Below are positions 47,443-56,918 of a DNA stretch of 64,000 nucleotides, piece after piece. A program made the translations under genes and the position numbers. Source of the DNA: Cryobacterium sp. BB307 (GTDB lineage Bacteria; Actinomycetota; Actinomycetes; Actinomycetales; Microbacteriaceae); NCBI RefSeq assembly GCF_012274275.1, contig NZ_JAANZA010000001.1, positions 620,001 through 684,000 of the forward strand, written 5' to 3'. The first letter of the stretch is position 1, and each line of letters starts with the position of its first letter. The notes below the pieces were generated by a model that saw only the letters and a list, made by a program, of their open reading frames with translations, ran no database searches and was not told where the DNA came from.

Positions 47443-48588
47443 ATGCAGGCTATGTTCAGTGACCCGATTTACTCCGGTCTACCCGACTGGACGCCCACCG
47501 CGGAGCGCGCCAGCGCGCTGATTCCGCTGGCCACTACCGGCCTGGCGGCCGCCTACCTGGCTGCAACCGCAGAATTCGCTCAGACCCTGCGGCTGCGACT
47601 CCCGGACGGACCGGTACAGCGCGAGGGGACCAACCTCCGCTACGCGGCGATCGCGGCGCTTGGCCTTTCCCGCGCCGGGGCCGCGCGCAGCGACCTCGTG
47701 CTCCGCGGCAAGCCCCTCGACAGCTTCACCCGCACCATCGTCGACCGCGCCGGGAACGGCGCCGAGTCCGGCGCGGTCGCACTGGCGGCGTGGGCGGTGG
47801 CGGAGGTGCTCGGCGAGCCGAGCCGCTCCCTCCTCGACCGGATGCGTGAGCTGCTGACGGCCGACCGGCCCATCCCCGTTGTTGACACAGCCTGGATGCT
47901 CACCGCCGCCGTCGCCTCGGACGACTCGGAACTCGCCGCGCTTGCGCGCGACGCGCTGCTGGGGGCACAGGGCGGCGACGGCATCTTCCCGCACGCCATC
48001 CCGGCGGCCTCACTGGGCCGATGGCGTGCCCATGTCGGCTGCTTCGCCGACCAGATCTATCCCATTCAGGCGTTGGCCCGCTTCGCGGCGCAATTCAACG
48101 ACGCCGAGGCGCTGGCGGCGGCGAACCGCACCGCCGCCAGGATCTGCGAGGTGCAGGGATCCGCCGGTCAGTGGTGGTGGCATTACGACGCGCGCGATGG
48201 ATCCGTCGTGGAGCAGTATCCGGTGTACAGCGTCCACCAGCACGGGATGGCGCCGATGGCGCTGTTCGATCTCGCCGCGGCTGGGGGAGTCGACCACCTG
48301 GACGCGATCGACCTTGGCTTCCGCTGGCTGACCACTCGCCCGGAGACGACCGAGCCGCTGATCTCCGGACGCCATTCGCTCATCTGGCGGAAGGTCGGCC
48401 GGAGGGAACCACCGAAGTTCGTCCGCAAGGCGTCGGCCGTCACCACCTCTGTGCGCCCCGGGTGGCGACTTCCGGCCAGAGACACGCTGTTCCCACCGGG
48501 ACCCATCGATCACGAGTGCCGACCGTACGAACTGGGTTGGCTGCTCTACTCGTGGGCGTCGCAGCCAATCGCGAAGGAGACACCATGA
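47443..48588 (+). CDS. Helical-toroid-like protein of polysaccharide locus
   Basis: About 381 aa from ATG 47443 (MQAMFSDPIYSGLPDW). It is soluble and rich in paired helices of Ala/Leu (AVALAAWAVAEVLGEPSRSL; TAWMLTAAVASDDSELAALA). GGDGIFPHAIP and QWWWHYDARDGSV recall alpha/alpha-toroid proteins (terpene-cyclase-like or six-hairpin glycosidases), with Trp-rich loops. No assigned catalytic residues. First gene of the operon. Its stop overlaps the WecG/TagA gene start (ATGA, 48585-48588), so it is likely tied to the glycan's early steps. Real function unknown. Confidence 0.6.
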   Translation: MQAMFSDPIYSGLPDWTPTAERASALIPLATTGLAAAYLAATAEFAQTLRLRLPDGPVQREGTNLRYAAIAALGLSRAGAARSDLVLRGKPLDSFTRTIVDRAGNGAESGAVALAAWAVAEVLGEPSRSLLDRMRELLTADRPIPVVDTAWMLTAAVASDDSELAALARDALLGAQGGDGIFPHAIPAASLGRWRAHVGCFADQIYPIQALARFAAQFNDAEALAAANRTAARICEVQGSAGQWWWHYDARDGSVVEQYPVYSVHQHGMAPMALFDLAAAGGVDHLDAIDLGFRWLTTRPETTEPLISGRHSLIWRKVGRREPPKFVRKASAVTTSVRPGWRLPARDTLFPPGPIDHECRPYELGWLLYSWASQPIAKETP

Positions 48589-49388
48589 CCGAAGCCAGCT
48601 ACCAGCTCGGCATCCGCCAGCCGCTCTATGGGTTGCTGGTGAATGCCATGACCATGGAGCAGGTGCTTGAGGAGGCCGCCCAGCACGCCGCGGACCGGAG
48701 CCGATTCCTGATCGGCGTGGTCAACGCGGCCAAGATCGTCAAGCTGCGCAAGGACGCGCTGCTGCGTGAATCGCTGCTGGTCCCGGACGTCGTCCTGGCC
48801 GACGGTCAGGCCGTGGTGTGGGCAAGTCGACTGCTGGGCCACCCGCTTCCGGAGCGGGTCGCGGGCATCGACCTGTTCGAGCGGTTGCTGGCTCTCGCCG
48901 ACGATGAACGTCGCTCGGTGTACTTCCTCGGCGCGCGGCAGGAAGTGCTGGAGGCCATGGTCGAACGCGTGCGATCCAGGTACCCGAAGCTGGTCATCGC
49001 CGGCTACCGAGACGGCTACTTCCCAAGCGATGAATCCGCTGCTGTCGCCGCCGCGATCGAAGCTACAGGAGCCGACATGCTGTTCCTCGGCATGACGACG
49101 CCGAAGAAGGAGATCTTCCTCGCCGAGCATGGCGAATCGCTCGGCGTGCCGATCCAGCACGGCGTTGGGGGCTCCTTCGACATCCTCGCCGGGATCACCA
49201 AACGGGCCCCGGAGCGCTGGCAGCGGATGGGCCTCGAGTGGGCCTACCGCCTGCTGCAGGAACCGCGCCGATTGTTCGCGCGCTACGCATCCACCAACGC
49301 CGCCTTCATCGCGCTGACGGTGCGGGAACGCTTCCGCCCCACCGCGCCCTACCGGCTCACCGGCGCGTCAGCGGAACAGGAGGACTGA
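48585..49388 (+). CDS. WecG/TagA/CpsF family glycosyltransferase
   Basis: 267 aa, GT26 family. VVNAAKIVKLRKDALLRESL, the catalytic region DVVLADGQAVVWASRLLG (Asp-Gly), ERVAGIDLFERLL, VYFLGARQEVLEAMVERV and MLFLGMTTPKKEIFLAEH are typical. QHGVGGSFDILAGITKRAPE completes the domain. Such enzymes transfer ManNAc or ManNAcA to a lipid-linked GlcNAc. Together with the neighbouring wecC and wecB genes, ManNAcA transfer is likely. It overlaps the upstream gene and ends one base before wecC. Confidence 0.93.
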   Translation: MTEASYQLGIRQPLYGLLVNAMTMEQVLEEAAQHAADRSRFLIGVVNAAKIVKLRKDALLRESLLVPDVVLADGQAVVWASRLLGHPLPERVAGIDLFERLLALADDERRSVYFLGARQEVLEAMVERVRSRYPKLVIAGYRDGYFPSDESAAVAAAIEATGADMLFLGMTTPKKEIFLAEHGESLGVPIQHGVGGSFDILAGITKRAPERWQRMGLEWAYRLLQEPRRLFARYASTNAAFIALTVRERFRPTAPYRLTGASAEQED

Positions 49389-49389
49389 G

Positions 49390-50646
49390 ATGGACGAGCC
49401 GTTCTCCGGTCGCGTCGCGATTCTCGGGCTGGGCTACATCGGCCTGCCGACCGCGGTCGCCCTTGCCACCCGCGGCATCGAGGTCATCGGCGTCGACATC
49501 AACGAGGAGACGGTCAAGGCGGTGTCCGAAGGGCACGTGCCCTTCGTCGAGCCGGATCTGGCGATCGGCGTGAGTGGCGCCGTGAGCGTCGGACGTCTCA
49601 CCGCCACCACGACCGTGCCGGAGGCGGATGCCTTCATCATCGCGGTGCCGACCCCGTTCCTGGGCGACAAGACCGCCGACCTGTCGGCCATTCAGGCGGC
49701 GGCCACCCAGGTCGCGCCGAAGCTGAAGCCAGGCGATCTGGTCGTGCTCGAGTCCACCTCGCCGCCCGGCACGACCGAGCAGGTCAGCCGGTGGATCGGC
49801 GAACTGCGGCCCGACCTGAAGATGCCGCACGACACCGAGGGAGTGCCGGACATCTGTGTCGCCCACTGCCCGGAGCGGGTCCTTCCCGGTCGCATCATGA
49901 TCGAGATCGTCACCAACGACCGAGTCATCGGCGGCGTCACCCGGCGCTGCGCGGAACGCGCGGCCAGTCTCTACCGGGTGTTCACGCACGGCGACATCCT
50001 GACGACGGATGCCGCGAGTGCCGAAATGGCGAAGCTGGTGGAGAACTCCTATCGTGACGTCAACATCGCGTTCGCCAACGAGCTCTCCCTGATCAGCGAT
50101 CGGCTGAAGCTCGACGTCTGGGAGATCATCCGGCTCGCCAACCACCACCCGCGCGTCAACATCCTCACGCCCGGCCCGGGTGTCGGTGGGCACTGCATCG
50201 CCGTCGATCCGTGGTTCATCGTCGGTGTCGCGCCCGATCTTGCGAGGCTCGTGCGGGTCGCGCGTGAGGTGAACGACTCCAAGCCGCACCATGTTGCGCG
50301 GCAGGTGCTCGAACGCGCCTCCAGGTTCCGGGACCCGACGATCGCGTGCCTTGGCCTCACGTTCAAGGCCAATGTCGACGACATGCGGGAGAGTCCGGCC
50401 GTCGACGTCGTGACGGCGATCGCCGACGCGGACCCGGATGTCGATATCCGGGTCGTCGAACCGTTCAGCAACTCCCTGCCACCCGCGCTCGAAGGACGCG
50501 CCCGGGTGCGCATGCAGCCGACGGGCGAGGCTATCGATGACGCCGACATTGTCGTGCTCCTGGTCGATCACGACCAGTTCAAGGCGATCCCGCGGTCGCG
50601 GCTCGAGGGACGCGTGGTGTTCGACACCCGCGGGGCATGGCGCTGA
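49390..50646 (+). CDS. wecC: UDP-N-acetyl-D-mannosamine dehydrogenase
   Basis: 418 aa, UDP-glucose/ManNAc dehydrogenase family. Rossmann start VAILGLGYIGLPTAVALATR, GDLVVLESTSPPGTTEQV, AHCPERVLPGR (typical of the WecC type), AEMAKLVENSYRDVNIAFAN and the catalytic cysteine in PGVGGHCIAVDPWF. C-terminal LTFKANVDDMRESPAVDVV completes it. It oxidises UDP-ManNAc to UDP-ManNAcA using NAD+. The partner epimerase follows from 50655. Close packing with the neighbouring genes argues for a single transcript. Confidence 0.93.
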   Translation: MDEPFSGRVAILGLGYIGLPTAVALATRGIEVIGVDINEETVKAVSEGHVPFVEPDLAIGVSGAVSVGRLTATTTVPEADAFIIAVPTPFLGDKTADLSAIQAAATQVAPKLKPGDLVVLESTSPPGTTEQVSRWIGELRPDLKMPHDTEGVPDICVAHCPERVLPGRIMIEIVTNDRVIGGVTRRCAERAASLYRVFTHGDILTTDAASAEMAKLVENSYRDVNIAFANELSLISDRLKLDVWEIIRLANHHPRVNILTPGPGVGGHCIAVDPWFIVGVAPDLARLVRVAREVNDSKPHHVARQVLERASRFRDPTIACLGLTFKANVDDMRESPAVDVVTAIADADPDVDIRVVEPFSNSLPPALEGRARVRMQPTGEAIDDADIVVLLVDHDQFKAIPRSRLEGRVVFDTRGAWR

Positions 50647-50654
50647 GGGATGCC

Positions 50655-51869
50655 ATGCGCAAGGTCCTCGTGGTTTACGGAACGCGTCCTGAGGCGATCA
50701 AGCTCGCGCCGGTGGTGCACGCGCTCGCCGCGTCCGACCACCTGAGCCCGGTGGTCGCGGTCACCGGCCAGCACCGCTCGATGCTCGACCAGGTGAACTC
50801 CCTGTTCGGGATCGAACCGCACTACGACCTCGACCTCATCCGGGATCGCCCGAATCTGGCTGGCATCACCTCCGGCGTGCTGACCGGCCTGGAACCGATC
50901 ATCGCCAAGGAGCACCCGGACCTGGTGATCGTGCAGGGGGACACCACGACGGTGTTCGCCGCCGCGCTCGCGGCCTTCTACGCCCAGGTTCCGGTCGCAC
51001 ACGTCGAGGCCGGGCTGCGCACCGGGGAACGCTACAACCCCTATCCGGAGGAGATCAACAGGCACCTCACCACCTCTCTGGCGTCCCTGCACTTCGCTCC
51101 AACCCGCACCTCGCGCGCGAACCTGCTGGCAGAGGGCGTGCGGGACTTCGACATCCACGTCACCGGCAACACGGTGATCGACGCACTGCTGGATATCGCT
51201 GCGCGCGGCCTGCCGAGCACGGATGCGTCCCTTGCGCGTCTGAATGGGGCCAGCCGGGTCATCTCGGTGACCAGCCATCGTCGCGAGAACTGGGGCGAGC
51301 CGATGGCGCGCACCGGGCGGGCGCTCGCCAGGCTGGCACGGCAGTACCCGGACACCCTGGTGGTGCTGCCAGCGCACATGAACCCGATCGTGCGCGAGTC
51401 GTTGCTGCCGCCGCTGAAGGGTCTCGACAACGTGCTGGTGACCGAGCCGCTGGACTACGTGGACATGGTGAACACTCTCGCCGCGTCGCACATCGTCATC
51501 ACCGACAGCGGCGGCATCCAGGAGGAGGCGCCCAGCCTGGGCAAGCCCGTGCTCGTCCTCCGCGACACGACGGAGAGACCCGAAGCCGTCGATGCCGGCA
51601 CGGTGCGGCTGATCGGAACCGATGAGGACCGCATCGTCAGCGAGGTCGGCCGACTGATGAGTGACCCGGATGCCCACCTCCAGATGGCGCGCGCCGTCAA
51701 CCCGTACGGCGATGGGCACGCATCCGCCCGCATTGTCGCCGCGATCGAGCACTTCTTCGGGCAGGGCGCCCGCCCGGAGCCGTTTGTGGCGGCGCCGGCC
51801 GCCCGCGGACCAGCGCACGCGCGTGTGGCAACAGCCGAGTACGAGGCGATAGAGACCCGGGTGTTCTGA
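50655..51869 (+). CDS. wecB: UDP-N-acetylglucosamine 2-epimerase (non-hydrolysing)
   Basis: 404 aa from ATG 50655, chosen over ATG 50637 because GAGGGATGCC lies just upstream and the family N-terminus is MRKVLVVYGTRPEAIKLAPV. VQGDTTTVFAAALAAFY, AHVEAGLRTGERYNPYPEE, THNxIDA-like VTGNTVIDALL, SHRRENWG and ITDSGGIQEEAPSLGKPVL are diagnostic of the GT-B-fold epimerase. It makes UDP-ManNAc for WecC. The stop is immediately followed by the next ATG (51870). A C-terminal extension of roughly 30 residues (FVAAPAARGP...) is unusual and Ala-rich. Confidence 0.94.
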   Translation: MRKVLVVYGTRPEAIKLAPVVHALAASDHLSPVVAVTGQHRSMLDQVNSLFGIEPHYDLDLIRDRPNLAGITSGVLTGLEPIIAKEHPDLVIVQGDTTTVFAAALAAFYAQVPVAHVEAGLRTGERYNPYPEEINRHLTTSLASLHFAPTRTSRANLLAEGVRDFDIHVTGNTVIDALLDIAARGLPSTDASLARLNGASRVISVTSHRRENWGEPMARTGRALARLARQYPDTLVVLPAHMNPIVRESLLPPLKGLDNVLVTEPLDYVDMVNTLAASHIVITDSGGIQEEAPSLGKPVLVLRDTTERPEAVDAGTVRLIGTDEDRIVSEVGRLMSDPDAHLQMARAVNPYGDGHASARIVAAIEHFFGQGARPEPFVAAPAARGPAHARVATAEYEAIETRVF

Positions 51870-52874
51870 ATGAGTCGACACGCTGGAGGGCAGGATGCTG
51901 CTGCCACGCGCAAGACGGTGAAGCTCGCGGCGACAGTCGGCGCCGCGAGCGCGGTGGTGGCCGGCCTGGTGGCGTTGCCGATGCTGACCGGAGGGCGCAC
52001 AGGCGGGGACCGCGCGCCCAATCCCAACCCCACCTCTGAACCATCCGCATCACGTGAGGTGACCATGCCAGCCAGCCCGTTCGCAGGCGCGGCGAACACC
52101 GGCCCGCTGGCCGCCGGCTTCAATCCGACCCAGCCCTACACCGGCCCGATGACCATCACCCAATCGGGCACCGTCATCCGGGACAAGGTGATTCCGGCCG
52201 GCCTGCGCGTGGAAGCGGACAATGTCACCATCCAGGGCAACCTCATCACCGGGCCGACGGATCCGGACTGGGACCAGGCGGCACTGCACGTCGAGGGTCG
52301 AAACGTGGAGATCATCGACAATGAGATCCGCGGCGAATCGGCAACCGACTGGCGGATGACGCCGGTGAACGGGGTGAAGCTCGTCGGCGACGGCGTCGAC
52401 TTCAGTCGCAACAACGTGCACCAGATCGCAGGAGACGGCGTAAGCCTTTATGGGGCAGGAGCGAATGTCGTAGGGAACTGGGTGCACGACTTCGTGCTGC
52501 GCGACGGTGGAGTGCACTATGACGGCCTGCACTACCCGCTGGACTCCCTGGCAGGGGCAGGACTGATCAAGGACAACACCGTCGAGCTGTGGATCACCGA
52601 CTCCGCCGACAGCGGCATGACGGCGGCGATCGCGATTCCCGACTCATCGCCGGGCCTGGTGGTCGAGCACAACCTCATCGCGGGAGGCAATTACGCCCTG
52701 ATGGGCGGGGGAGCCGGCGCCGTGTTTCAAGGCAACGCGTTCTGGACCAAGTTCTCCTCCAAAGTCGGCTACTTCGGTGCCGTGGCGTATGTGGGTGATC
52801 ACGGAACTGTGGAGTGGACGGGAAACGCCTACAGCGACGATGGCGCCACAACTAAGGGCTCGGTGCGCCCGTGA
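51870..52874 (+). CDS. Secreted parallel beta-helix protein
   Basis: 334 aa. Residues 15-40 form a membrane/signal segment (TVGAASAVVAGLVALPML). Then comes a Pro/Ser linker and a repeat domain of right-handed beta-helix coils: VEADNVTIQGNLITGPTD, VEGRNVEIIDNEIRGES, GDGVDFSRNNVHQIAGDG, GAGANVVGNWVHDF, PGLVVEHNLIAGGN, AVFQGNAFWT. Asn-rich turns are typical of pectate-lyase-like or epimerase folds. Being in the polysaccharide operon, it may trim or modify the polymer outside the cell. I cannot pick catalytic residues. Confidence 0.78.
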   Translation: MSRHAGGQDAAATRKTVKLAATVGAASAVVAGLVALPMLTGGRTGGDRAPNPNPTSEPSASREVTMPASPFAGAANTGPLAAGFNPTQPYTGPMTITQSGTVIRDKVIPAGLRVEADNVTIQGNLITGPTDPDWDQAALHVEGRNVEIIDNEIRGESATDWRMTPVNGVKLVGDGVDFSRNNVHQIAGDGVSLYGAGANVVGNWVHDFVLRDGGVHYDGLHYPLDSLAGAGLIKDNTVELWITDSADSGMTAAIAIPDSSPGLVVEHNLIAGGNYALMGGGAGAVFQGNAFWTKFSSKVGYFGAVAYVGDHGTVEWTGNAYSDDGATTKGSVRP

Positions 52875-54058
52875 CTGTCGAGCCGGCTCACAAGCCGCTG
52901 GAGACGATTGTGTCCGTGGCGAAGTCCCGTGACGAGGTGGAAGCGCTTCGCCCGCTGTGGGAGAGCCTGCCCATTCGGAATCTTGACGCAGACATTGACT
53001 ACTTCCTCACCGTCGTGTCGCATCACCCGTGGGTGATCAGCCCCTATGTCGTGCGCGTACAACCGCCCGCTCGCGACCCGATGCTGGTCGTTGCGCGCCT
53101 CGAGCGTCACGAGTTCCCGGTAGCCGTCGGGTATCGAACCCTGGTGCGGCCACGCCTGCGCACTGCTGTCATCTCGTTCGACGGATTCCTCGGGGCCGCG
53201 ACGCCCGAGGATTTGGCCCTATGCGTCGACGCCCTCCAGCAGTCCCTTCGGCGACGCGATGCGGACGCGATCATGTTCCAGAAACTGGAAAGCGGCACGG
53301 ACGCGCAGCGAGCGGTGCTCGATCGAGCCGGGGCCATCACCCGGGTGCGTGGAATCCAGCCGATGACGCGTTGGCTTGTCGACGTGCCGGACACAATGGA
53401 TGCTTTCATGTCGCGACGTTCGTCCTCATCACGGCAGCGGATCCGCACCGACAACCGCCGCCTGCTCAGGAAATACGCCGAGGTTCGCGTCGAGCGTCTT
53501 CATGAGCGCGACGTTGAATTCATGCTCGAGGAGTTGGAGAGGGTCTCGAGCAAGGCCTACCAACGCGCTCTGGGTGTTGGCGGGACCAACACCGCGCTCG
53601 GCCGGGAGCTGATCGCGACCTGCCACCGGAAGGGCGCTCTGCGCGCATGGATGCTCTACCTGGATGGCGCGCCAGTCGCTTTCTGGCTGGGCAGCCTGCA
53701 GGGCGGAATCTTCTCAATCGACTCGCCGGCGTTCGACCCGGACTACACCAAGGACAGCGTCGGCATGTACGCCATGTACGCGATGGTCGAGGACCTGTGC
53801 GCTGACCCGCTGGTCACGGTGCTCGATTTCGGGCACGGCGATGCTGAGTACAAGCGCCGCTGGGCGAACCGCACAACCACCCTGCGTGACGAAACGTTCG
53901 TCGCAGCCAGGCCGCTGCCCGTGCTCACCGCGCTCCTGCTCAGCGGGCTTTACTCGGCTCGCGCGTTTGCCTACCGCACAGCGCGGGACACCCGGTTCGG
54001 CGCGGGATTGCGGCGTGCATGGCGTTCGCGACTGACGACGAAGAGCTCGGGAACCTGA
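52871..54058 (+). CDS. FemAB/GNAT-like acyltransferase of polysaccharide locus
   Basis: 395 aa, started at GTG 52871 overlapping the previous stop (GTGA). The acetyltransf_6 (BioF2-like) pattern is visible: RSSSSRQRIRTDNRRLLRKY, LEELERVSSKAYQRALGVGG, AWMLYLDGAPVAFWLGSLQG, YTKDSVGMYAMYAMVEDLC, VLDFGHGDAEYKRRWANR. These proteins use a tandem GNAT fold to add an acyl or aminoacyl group, and cluster with extracellular polysaccharide genes. The C-terminal 30 residues are basic. The donor and acceptor are unknown. Confidence 0.82.
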   Translation: MTVEPAHKPLETIVSVAKSRDEVEALRPLWESLPIRNLDADIDYFLTVVSHHPWVISPYVVRVQPPARDPMLVVARLERHEFPVAVGYRTLVRPRLRTAVISFDGFLGAATPEDLALCVDALQQSLRRRDADAIMFQKLESGTDAQRAVLDRAGAITRVRGIQPMTRWLVDVPDTMDAFMSRRSSSSRQRIRTDNRRLLRKYAEVRVERLHERDVEFMLEELERVSSKAYQRALGVGGTNTALGRELIATCHRKGALRAWMLYLDGAPVAFWLGSLQGGIFSIDSPAFDPDYTKDSVGMYAMYAMVEDLCADPLVTVLDFGHGDAEYKRRWANRTTTLRDETFVAARPLPVLTALLLSGLYSARAFAYRTARDTRFGAGLRRAWRSRLTTKSSGT

Positions 54059-54060
54059 GC

Positions 54061-55146
54061 ATGCCGACCGAATCGCGTCGCCGGGTGAACGTGTTGTTCC
54101 GGTCCGAGATCGACATTGACGACTGGCGCGCCGCGAACGCACGGGGTGAGCGGCCGGATGCCACCCCGTACGGCCTCCACCGAATCGCCGAACACGGTTT
54201 CGATGTGGCATGGGACCCGGCGTTTCCGGTCTCCACGCTGCACAAGCTCGCCGTGCTCGCACCCCAGCCGGCTCGCTCGGGCCGTGACGCGCTGTCGCTT
54301 GCCTGGGATGAGCACACTGCGCTCCGGATGCAGGCTGCCAACCGGCCGGGACCGCAAGCGTGTGGCGTGATCTGGGCGACCGACGGTCTGGGGGATCCGA
54401 GCATCCGTGGACGCCTGCAGCTTGCTGTCATGCGCCGGGTGCTGCGCCGGATGACGTTGCTGTGGTGCCTGAGCCGGGCCCAGCTGGCACCGCTGGCCGA
54501 TTGGCTCGAGGTTGACCCGGCCGGCATCCGGTTCATCCGGTTCGGGATTGACACCGATTTCTTCACCCCGGGGTCGCCGCCGGCGACGCCGATGATCCTC
54601 AGCCTCGGCAATGACCAGGATCGCGACCCGCAAACGCTGTTGCGGGCATTCTCGCTCGTTCGCGCGCGCTTGCCCGACGTTCAGCTTCGACTGCAGTCCA
54701 AGGCAGATTTCGCTCTTCCCGAGGGTGCGACGCGCGTGCCTCACCTGCCGCATGCGGCGCTACGCGATGAGTATGCCCGCGCCAGTGTTGTCGCGGTTGC
54801 CACCAGGCCGAACCTGCACGTCTCTGGGATGACCACCGTGCTCGAGGGCATGGCCTCGGCACGTCCGGTCGTCCTCAGCGACACGCCAGGCGCCGCCGAC
54901 TACGTCGCTGATGACCACTGGGGATATCGCGCGGCGCCCGGCGACCCCCAGAGCCTTGCGGAGGCGATGATCAAGGCACTCGATCCCGAGACCGGCGCCC
55001 GCCTTGGCGCGGCGGGACGGCGCGCGGCCGAGGAAGGCTTTTCGTCGCGGCACATGGTCGCGGCTTTGGCAGCGGCGCTGCACGAGACCATCGATCGATC
55101 CCCGTCAGTCGCCCGGCTGCGCCACGACACCGCGCCTACCGAGTAG
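54061..55146 (+). CDS. Glycosyltransferase, GT4/GT-B type
   Basis: 361 aa from ATG 54061, two bases after the previous stop. The N-half is divergent. The C-half is a GT-B nucleotide-sugar domain: IRFIRFGIDTDFFTPGS, ILSLGNDQDRDPQTLLRAFS, DVQLRLQSKADFALPEGA, ASVVAVATRPNLHVSGMTTV and LEGMASARPVVLSDTPGAA (E-x7-E-like). It transfers a hexose or aminosugar onto the lipid-linked repeat. The last 42 bases overlap the convergent GT2 gene (55105-55146). Confidence 0.85.
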   Translation: MPTESRRRVNVLFRSEIDIDDWRAANARGERPDATPYGLHRIAEHGFDVAWDPAFPVSTLHKLAVLAPQPARSGRDALSLAWDEHTALRMQAANRPGPQACGVIWATDGLGDPSIRGRLQLAVMRRVLRRMTLLWCLSRAQLAPLADWLEVDPAGIRFIRFGIDTDFFTPGSPPATPMILSLGNDQDRDPQTLLRAFSLVRARLPDVQLRLQSKADFALPEGATRVPHLPHAALRDEYARASVVAVATRPNLHVSGMTTVLEGMASARPVVLSDTPGAADYVADDHWGYRAAPGDPQSLAEAMIKALDPETGARLGAAGRRAAEEGFSSRHMVAALAAALHETIDRSPSVARLRHDTAPTE

Positions 55147-56010
55147 TGCCCACAACGCCGCGCGGTGCACCCGACTGCGGCAGCGCAACAACTCTCCCGC
55201 TGTCACAGCGAGCCAGAACATCGCACTTCGCAGCGCACCGTGCCTGGAGCGGTACAGCTTCACGCGGTTGCGCGTCAGAAGGGCGAAGAGCGCGGGCGCT
55301 TCGTGCGACTCGCCTTCCAGGTGAACGACCTGCGCCGCCGGTGTGTATCGGATGACGAAGCCGGCGTCCCGGGCGCGCAGCGCGTAGTCGGTCTCCTCCG
55401 AGTACAGGAAGTAGGTCTCGTCCCATTCGCCCACCGCTGATGCGCACTCGCGTGAGATGAGCATCGCGGCCCCTGTGGCCCAGTCCACGGTCCGCTCAAT
55501 TCGGTAGGCGTCCTCGTGTCGCTCCACCTCGCCAAGGTGATGGAACCTGCCTGCTCGGTTACCGCCGAGCAGTGCCTCCCCCCACGCGCGCAGCACTGTG
55601 GGGTCGCGGCGAATCGAGTACCGCACCCCACCGGTGCCGTCGACGAGGCGGGGGACGACGATGCCGGATCCGCCGGAGGCGAGCGTGTCGGCCATGATCT
55701 GCACCGCATCAGGGTCGAGCCGGAGGTCGGGGTTGAGAACAAGGTAGGCGTCGCAATCTTCCGCCCGCCTGATGCCCGCGTTCACGCCCGCGGCATAGCC
55801 GGCGTTCCGTCCAGTCGAGACCAGCACCGCGCTCGGCATCACCCGATGCACCACCTCGAGTGTTGCATCCGCCGATTCGTTGTCGACCACGATGACCTGG
55901 AGCTCACCGTTGAAGCGAGACGCCTGAACGGAGGTGAGGAACTCGGCGATGACCGACGCGCTGTTCCAGGTGACAGTGATCACCGCGATTCGCTGTGCGG
56001 TGTGCGTCAA
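55105..56010 (-). CDS. Family 2 glycosyltransferase (rhamnosyltransferase-like)
   Basis: 301 aa, started at TTG 56010 (THTAQRIAVITVTWNS, with GCGAGGGGG upstream). The longer ATG/GTG frame to 56103 runs into the divergent gene's 5' end. GT-A fold: VITVTWNSASVIAEFL, VIVVDNESADATLEV, STGRNAGYAAGVNAGIRRA, YLVLNPDLRLDP (DxD-like), WATGAAMLISRECASAVGEW and YFLYSEETDYALRARDAGF. This is the WbbL-type pattern adding rhamnose or a similar sugar. It lies on the minus strand between plus-strand genes. Confidence 0.87.
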   Translation of the reverse strand: MTHTAQRIAVITVTWNSASVIAEFLTSVQASRFNGELQVIVVDNESADATLEVVHRVMPSAVLVSTGRNAGYAAGVNAGIRRAEDCDAYLVLNPDLRLDPDAVQIMADTLASGGSGIVVPRLVDGTGGVRYSIRRDPTVLRAWGEALLGGNRAGRFHHLGEVERHEDAYRIERTVDWATGAAMLISRECASAVGEWDETYFLYSEETDYALRARDAGFVIRYTPAAQVVHLEGESHEAPALFALLTRNRVKLYRSRHGALRSAMFWLAVTAGELLRCRSRVHRAALWALLGRRGVVAQPGD

Positions 56011-56078
56011 CGCCGCCCCCTCGCCCCAGGTGAGCAAACGTCCTGGTTCGAGCAGGAGCCTATCGCTATGCTTCGAGC

Positions 56079-56918
56079 ATGTCACCGGGAGGACGGTACG
56101 CAACTGTCGTCATCCCCGCGCACAATGAGGAGCGCGGCCTGCGGCGCCTGCTGCCGTCGCTGACGAGCGGGGCGGTTCACACACCGCGAGTTCTGGTGAT
56201 CTGCAACGGTTGCACGGATGGCAGCGCGACAGAGGCCACTCGTCATGGCCCGGCCGTCGAGCTGGTGGAACTCGTCGAGGCGTCGAAGGCCGCAGCCCTC
56301 AAGGCCGGAGGTGAGCGGGTAACCGACTTCCCCGTGGCGTTCGTCGATGCCGACGTTGACATCGATGCTGCGAGTGTTGCCGCGCTTGCCGCGGCCCTGG
56401 ACGAGCCTGGGGTGCTCGCGGTCGGCCCGGCGCGCCTGCTCGACCGTGTTGGTGTCTCGCTCCCCGCACGCTGGTACTACGACGTCTGGGAGCGCCTGCC
56501 TGCGGTGCGATCCGGACTGTTCGGGCGTGGTGTGATCATGCTGTCCGAGGAGGGCTACCGGCGTGTGGCCGCCCTTCCGGAATTCATCTCGGATGATCTC
56601 GCGTATTCGGAAGCGTTCCACCCTTCCGAACGCCAGATTGTCGATGCCGCAGTGGTCAGGATCTGGCCGGCGCGTACGTGGCGGGCCCTCTTGCTGCGCC
56701 GGGTGCGCGTTGTCCAGGGCAACAGGCAGCTGAGCGATGCGGGTGCGCGCTCTGATGCTGCAGTGACGAGCCCTCGTGACCTGATGGCCATTGCGGGACG
56801 CGAGCCGCGGCTCCTGCTGCCGGTGGCGCTTTTCGCGGTAACCGCGCTGATCGCACGGCAGCGAGCGCGGCGCCACAAGGTCGAATGGACGCGGGACGAG
56901 ACGAGTCGCGCCGGATGA
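56079..56918 (+). CDS. Family 2 glycosyltransferase
   Basis: 279 aa. GT-A fold beginning YATVVIPAHNEERGLRRLL, RVLVICNGCTDGSAT, then VAFVDADVDIDAASVAALAA (DAD metal motif). The rest is atypical: GRGVIMLSEEGYRRVAALPE and FISDDLAYSEAFHPSE, with a hydrophobic stretch near 245 (LLLPVALFAVTALIA) and a basic tail, so it may be membrane-associated. It is divergent from the GT2 gene at 56010 and overlaps the next gene (ATGA, 56915-56918). Confidence 0.83.
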   Translation: MSPGGRYATVVIPAHNEERGLRRLLPSLTSGAVHTPRVLVICNGCTDGSATEATRHGPAVELVELVEASKAAALKAGGERVTDFPVAFVDADVDIDAASVAALAAALDEPGVLAVGPARLLDRVGVSLPARWYYDVWERLPAVRSGLFGRGVIMLSEEGYRRVAALPEFISDDLAYSEAFHPSERQIVDAAVVRIWPARTWRALLLRRVRVVQGNRQLSDAGARSDAAVTSPRDLMAIAGREPRLLLPVALFAVTALIARQRARRHKVEWTRDETSRAG

